Source: Pyrobaculum sp.
GTDB lineage: Archaea > Thermoproteota > Thermoprotei > Thermoproteales > Thermoproteaceae
Direction: 5' to 3'
Assembly (NCBI GenBank): GCA_022759345.1
Contig: JAEMPK010000088.1
Span: forward strand, 1 to 23,978
Length of the DNA stretch: 23,978 nucleotides
Shown: piece after piece, positions 21,710-23,978 of the stretch
Numbering within the stretch: the stretch's first letter is position 1
Layout of the letters: each line of letters begins with the position of its first letter
Made by a program: the position numbers and the translations under genes
The notes under the pieces: model-generated
What the model was told of the DNA's origin: nothing
The model's input: the letters and a program-made list of their open reading frames with translations, nothing else
Databases searched by the model: none

Positions 21710-22073
21710 TGGTGCTTCTTTTGACTGCCTTCTTTTCAATGTGTAGGAGAGGTCTCCAGCCCTGTTGTATAAGTCTCTTAAGCACCCCCCTAAGGGTGTT
21801 TTTTGGCGAGATTAAAACTACGTAGTAAACCACTCCTCCATATGTGTAGAGCCTCGCGATGTAGCGACGACCAGCTGTATCTTCTAGAACTGTATCTAGC
21901 ACATACATATCCTTAAGCTTCGGCATGGCGAGGAGAAGGTCCTCCTGGATGGCTTGCAGTTCCTCCACGTACTTCACAGGTTTCACCCCCGTATCTCTTA
22001 GACCCGCCAGTCTGAGATCTAGAAAAGCCACGCCGTAGTCTCGTCCAACTCTCAGTAAAGCCACACCTCTCAT
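21687..22073 (-). CDS. Conserved-looking protein of unknown function
   Basis: 128 residues from the ATG at 22073; the GTG at 22079 is less likely because it would be only 18 nt from the TATA box. Not recognised. The N-terminal half has RGVALLRVGRDYGVAFLDLR, a probable beta hairpin, then a helix VKYVEELQAIQEDLLLAM. The second half repeats beta-type stretches, YIARLYTYGGVVYYVVLI, then a helix PKNTLRGVLKRLIQQGW and a basic tail (EKKAVKRS). It has no signal peptide and no membrane helix; predicted cytosolic alpha/beta fold of about two halves. It has its own leaderless promoter and is separate from the upstream DUF354 gene by 30 bp. The 3' end overlaps the AK6-type gene by 23 nt. Confidence 0.7.
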   Translation of the reverse strand: MRGVALLRVGRDYGVAFLDLRLAGLRDTGVKPVKYVEELQAIQEDLLLAMPKLKDMYVLDTVLEDTAGRRYIARLYTYGGVVYYVVLISPKNTLRGVLKRLIQQGWRPLLHIEKKAVKRSTTSETDVR

Positions 22074-22091
22074 ATCCACGTTATTGAATAG

Positions 22092-22101
22092 AGGTTTAAA
22101 A
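22092..22101 (-). promoter_or_regulatory. TATA box of the 128-aa protein gene
   Basis: ATTTTAAACC-type sequence on the minus strand (TTTTAAAC core) is centred about 24 nt before the ATG at 22073 and lies just past the DUF354 gene's stop. Confidence 0.5.
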
Positions 22102-22103
22102 TC

Positions 22104-23096
22104 TTATCTCGTAACCACGTCCAGTGCTGTTTCGAATATCAACGGCACGGGGTCCTCTAGCTTAGGCGCAGTGCTCCGGCCTGTCTTAAGCACCTCATCC
22201 ACCATGGCTAGACAGCTCTCCTCATCTCTACACCTAAAAAGCGGCGCTCCGACTCTCTGCAGATACTTATCGACGTAGTAATCATCAGGAAAGTAGGAAA
22301 GAGCGGGCACGCCGAGGAGAGCGGCCTCGGTGGCCATGGTGGCGCCCCCGGTCACAACTCCGGCGGAGAAATACGCAAGCTGTAGATGGTCCACGGCCTC
22401 TGTGAGGTTGATGACGCCCTCCATCACTTGATCCGGGTAGCGGGGCACGTTAACTACAGTATAGCCCCTCCGCCGGAACTCCTCCACAAGCCTCTGCCTA
22501 AGCCTGGCGAAGTTCCACCTGTAGTACGCAGCCCGCGCCTCCTCAGGTCTAAACACCACGTACTCCCCCCTCCTCAGCCCAAGCCGCCTAACGACCTCCT
22601 CATTCGGCGTAAATCTCGAGACCCACATATACTCAAACACCCCGTCGAACTGGACCACGCGCCTCGGGCAGTAGACAGACCAAACCTCCTTCGGTATGGC
22701 AGATGGGGCGATAAGTGCCTCTGACAGAGGCAGGACGAGCCTATTTACGTGCTCTGCGTGGGGCGTGTCGTTCAACGTGACTACGGGCTTTCCCAGGCCG
22801 AACACTACACGCGCCGCCTCCGGCGACGGGAAGCTCAACATGCCGTCTACATCCGCCGCCACCTCCACAAGCTTCATCTGTCTCTCCAGCCCAAACACCA
22901 ACTTCTCGCGAGGCGTCGCGCCGTGTCTACCGAAGCAGACATGCGGCACGTCGTACATACGCAACATATCGGCCAGATGCATATAGTCGCGGCAGGTTAT
23001 GAGCAAGTCCACGCCGCGTCTACGGCCCTCTAGAAACAACACAGCCGCAATCCTAGCCTGCTTCGGCGTAAGCGCGTCAAAGAGAAGCCTAGTCAT
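22104..23096 (-). CDS. DUF354 protein, GT-B-like (UDP-GlcNAc epimerase/glycosyltransferase fold)
   Basis: 330 residues, start ATG 23096, which overlaps the gltX stop by 8 nt (ATGACTAG). The sequence fits DUF354: LLFDALTPKQARIAAVLFLEG at the start, DLLITCRDYMHLADML, a central region LNDTPHAEHVNRLVLPLSEALIAPSAIP, VVFRPEEARAAYY, then VVTGGATMATEAALLGVPALSYFPDD at about 260-285, which resembles the donor-binding C-terminal half of UDP-GlcNAc 2-epimerase and GT-B enzymes. The family's reaction is not established; a role in cell-surface or protein glycosylation is a guess. No signal peptide. The longer start with MSTS in front is possible but lies 12 nt further upstream. It is co-transcribed behind gltX. 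Confidence 0.82.
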   Translation of the reverse strand: MTRLLFDALTPKQARIAAVLFLEGRRRGVDLLITCRDYMHLADMLRMYDVPHVCFGRHGATPREKLVFGLERQMKLVEVAADVDGMLSFPSPEAARVVFGLGKPVVTLNDTPHAEHVNRLVLPLSEALIAPSAIPKEVWSVYCPRRVVQFDGVFEYMWVSRFTPNEEVVRRLGLRRGEYVVFRPEEARAAYYRWNFARLRQRLVEEFRRRGYTVVNVPRYPDQVMEGVINLTEAVDHLQLAYFSAGVVTGGATMATEAALLGVPALSYFPDDYYVDKYLQRVGAPLFRCRDEESCLAMVDEVLKTGRSTAPKLEDPVPLIFETALDVVTR

Positions 23097-23978
23097 GGAC
23101 GTAGACAAAGACGAGGGGACTTATTTTCTTCAAGAAGCCATATCTCATAAACTGCACGTAAGACCCCACCTCCACCTTCTCAAGCGCCCTCTCGCCCAGC
23201 CCCACCTCATCCTCCTTCCTCCCCACAGCCACGGGCTTAACCACACGCACCTCCACCGGCTCGAGGACCCACTGAACTATAGGCGCCCCAATCCTCCTCG
23301 CCGCCTCTACGTCGAGGCTGTGAACCCGCCCGTAAGCCACGTCGTTCCCCACTGCCGTAACCTCCACGTTTACGAGTTCCATAAGCCTCACCACAGCGCC
23401 AGGCTTCACGTCTCTCCGCGAGACGTACACCTCCACGCGGCCGGGCCCCACCTTATACACCCGCTCCCCCCTCTCCCGGAAGCTTGGATGCAACGGAATC
23501 CTCGCCGTAAGCTCTCTGTCCACCTCAAAAACCAGCTTGACGGGGTCGGGCACGTACATGTACCTATTGGCGATTGGCTCAATCCGTTTCCTGTTAAGGG
23601 CGAAGAGGTTTGAAAGCGCCACGGTGGAGTCCGACGGCTTTATGCCCACGGTCAGAATAAGCTCCCAGATAGCCTCGGGCAAAATGCCCCGATTCCTAAG
23701 GCCGGCTAAAGTGGGCAGAGTGACGTCGTCGTACCTCACCTTAAGCGCCTTAAGCTTAGACTTGCTCAACGTTGCCCCCTCGATCTTCAGTCGGCCGAAG
23801 TGGATAGTCACGGGCTGCTTCCAGCCGAAGTGTTTGAAGACGTAGGACTGCTTGACTGTATTCACGCTGTGTTCCTGCGCCCGAAGTACATGCGTCACTC
23901 CCATGAGGTGGTCGTCTATAGAGACGGCGAAGTTGTAGGTAGGCCACACCACATATCTACTGCCGGTGATCGGGTGCG
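23089..23978 (-). CDS. gltX: Glutamyl-tRNA synthetase, C-terminal part
   Basis: About 295 residues are visible; the N-terminal half runs off the right edge, since the family is around 570 residues in archaea. The visible part opens in the catalytic domain: HPITGSRYVVWPTYNFAVSID and DHLMGVTHVLRAQEHSVNT, the class I binding segments. LSKSKLKALKV is the KMSKS loop. YDDVTLPTLAGLRNRGILPEAIWELI links to the beta-barrel anticodon-binding domain of the archaeal/GlnRS-like type. Archaeal GluRS usually charges both tRNA-Glu and tRNA-Gln for a later amidation. The gene's stop overlaps the DUF354 start, so the two form an operon. The start and ATP-binding HIGH motif are outside the window. Confidence 0.93.
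   Translation of the reverse strand, partial: HPITGSRYVVWPTYNFAVSIDDHLMGVTHVLRAQEHSVNTVKQSYVFKHFGWKQPVTIHFGRLKIEGATLSKSKLKALKVRYDDVTLPTLAGLRNRGILPEAIWELILTVGIKPSDSTVALSNLFALNRKRIEPIANRYMYVPDPVKLVFEVDRELTARIPLHPSFRERGERVYKVGPGRVEVYVSRRDVKPGAVVRLMELVNVEVTAVGNDVAYGRVHSLDVEAARRIGAPIVQWVLEPVEVRVVKPVAVGRKEDEVGLGERALEKVEVGSYVQFMRYGFLKKISPLVFVYVHD

Noticed and set aside
22999..23613. 204-codon plus-strand open frame
   Set aside because: It lies wholly antisense to gltX and the DUF354 gene, is rich in His, Leu and Pro as expected of a shadow frame, and has no start context.
1..23978. tRNA genes, rRNA, CRISPR arrays, transposons or prophage
   Set aside because: No cloverleaf-like sequence, repeat-spacer pattern or transposase was seen. 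Intergenic regions are all under about 100 bases.

Overview
The window looks like chromosome of a hyperthermophilic crenarchaeon, most likely Pyrobaculum or a close relative in the Thermoproteaceae. Four things point there: archaeal/eukaryotic-type proteins (EF-1 alpha, L34e, XPD, Sua5, Dph2, AK6/Fap7); the Pyrobaculum-like EF-1 alpha sequence; dense packing with 4-nt and longer gene overlaps; and a TATA box centred about 22-25 nt before most start codons, which indicates leaderless mRNAs. About half of the genes use GTG as start. The species cannot be fixed from the sequence alone.

Layout. 1-1094 (minus): 5' end of a glutamate-synthase-like FAD oxidoreductase, then the rpl34e-cmk pair. 1168-2502 (plus): EF-1 alpha. 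2516-7186 (minus): a HerA/DUF87 ATPase, a small CxxC protein, Dph2, and a eukaryotic-type topoisomerase III. 7257-7655 (plus): a proline-rich two-helix membrane protein. 7627-9366 (minus): XPD helicase. 9397-10554 (plus): nicotinate phosphoribosyltransferase. 10549-11631 (minus): geranylgeranyl-reductase-family flavoprotein. 11695-12108 (plus): a YkgJ-type cysteine cluster protein.

12092-14818 is an archaeal riboflavin locus: arfA, arfC and ribB on the minus strand and arfB divergent from arfA. It supplies the steps from GTP to the reduced ribityl intermediate, plus the four-carbon donor. The arfA/arfB intergenic region carries an inverted repeat that could be an operator. 15050-16060 (plus): HDAC-family amidohydrolase. 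16055-18753 (minus): PRPP synthetase, a SAM methyltransferase and Sua5. 18801-21709 (plus): a beta-hydroxyacid dehydrogenase, a small membrane protein, AsnRS and an AK6/Fap7 kinase. 21687-23978 (minus): an unknown 128-aa protein, a DUF354 protein and the C-terminal part of GluRS.

No tRNA, rRNA, CRISPR array, insertion sequence or prophage was seen, and no intergenic stretch exceeds 300 bases. The gene content is housekeeping: translation factors and tRNA charging or modification, DNA repair and topology, and nucleotide, NAD and flavin cofactor supply. I did not find an obvious new multi-gene system. The most interesting material is regulatory architecture (stem-TTTTT-stem elements at convergent gene ends, a TATA box shared by two divergent genes, the arfA/arfB palindrome) and a few unrecognised small proteins.
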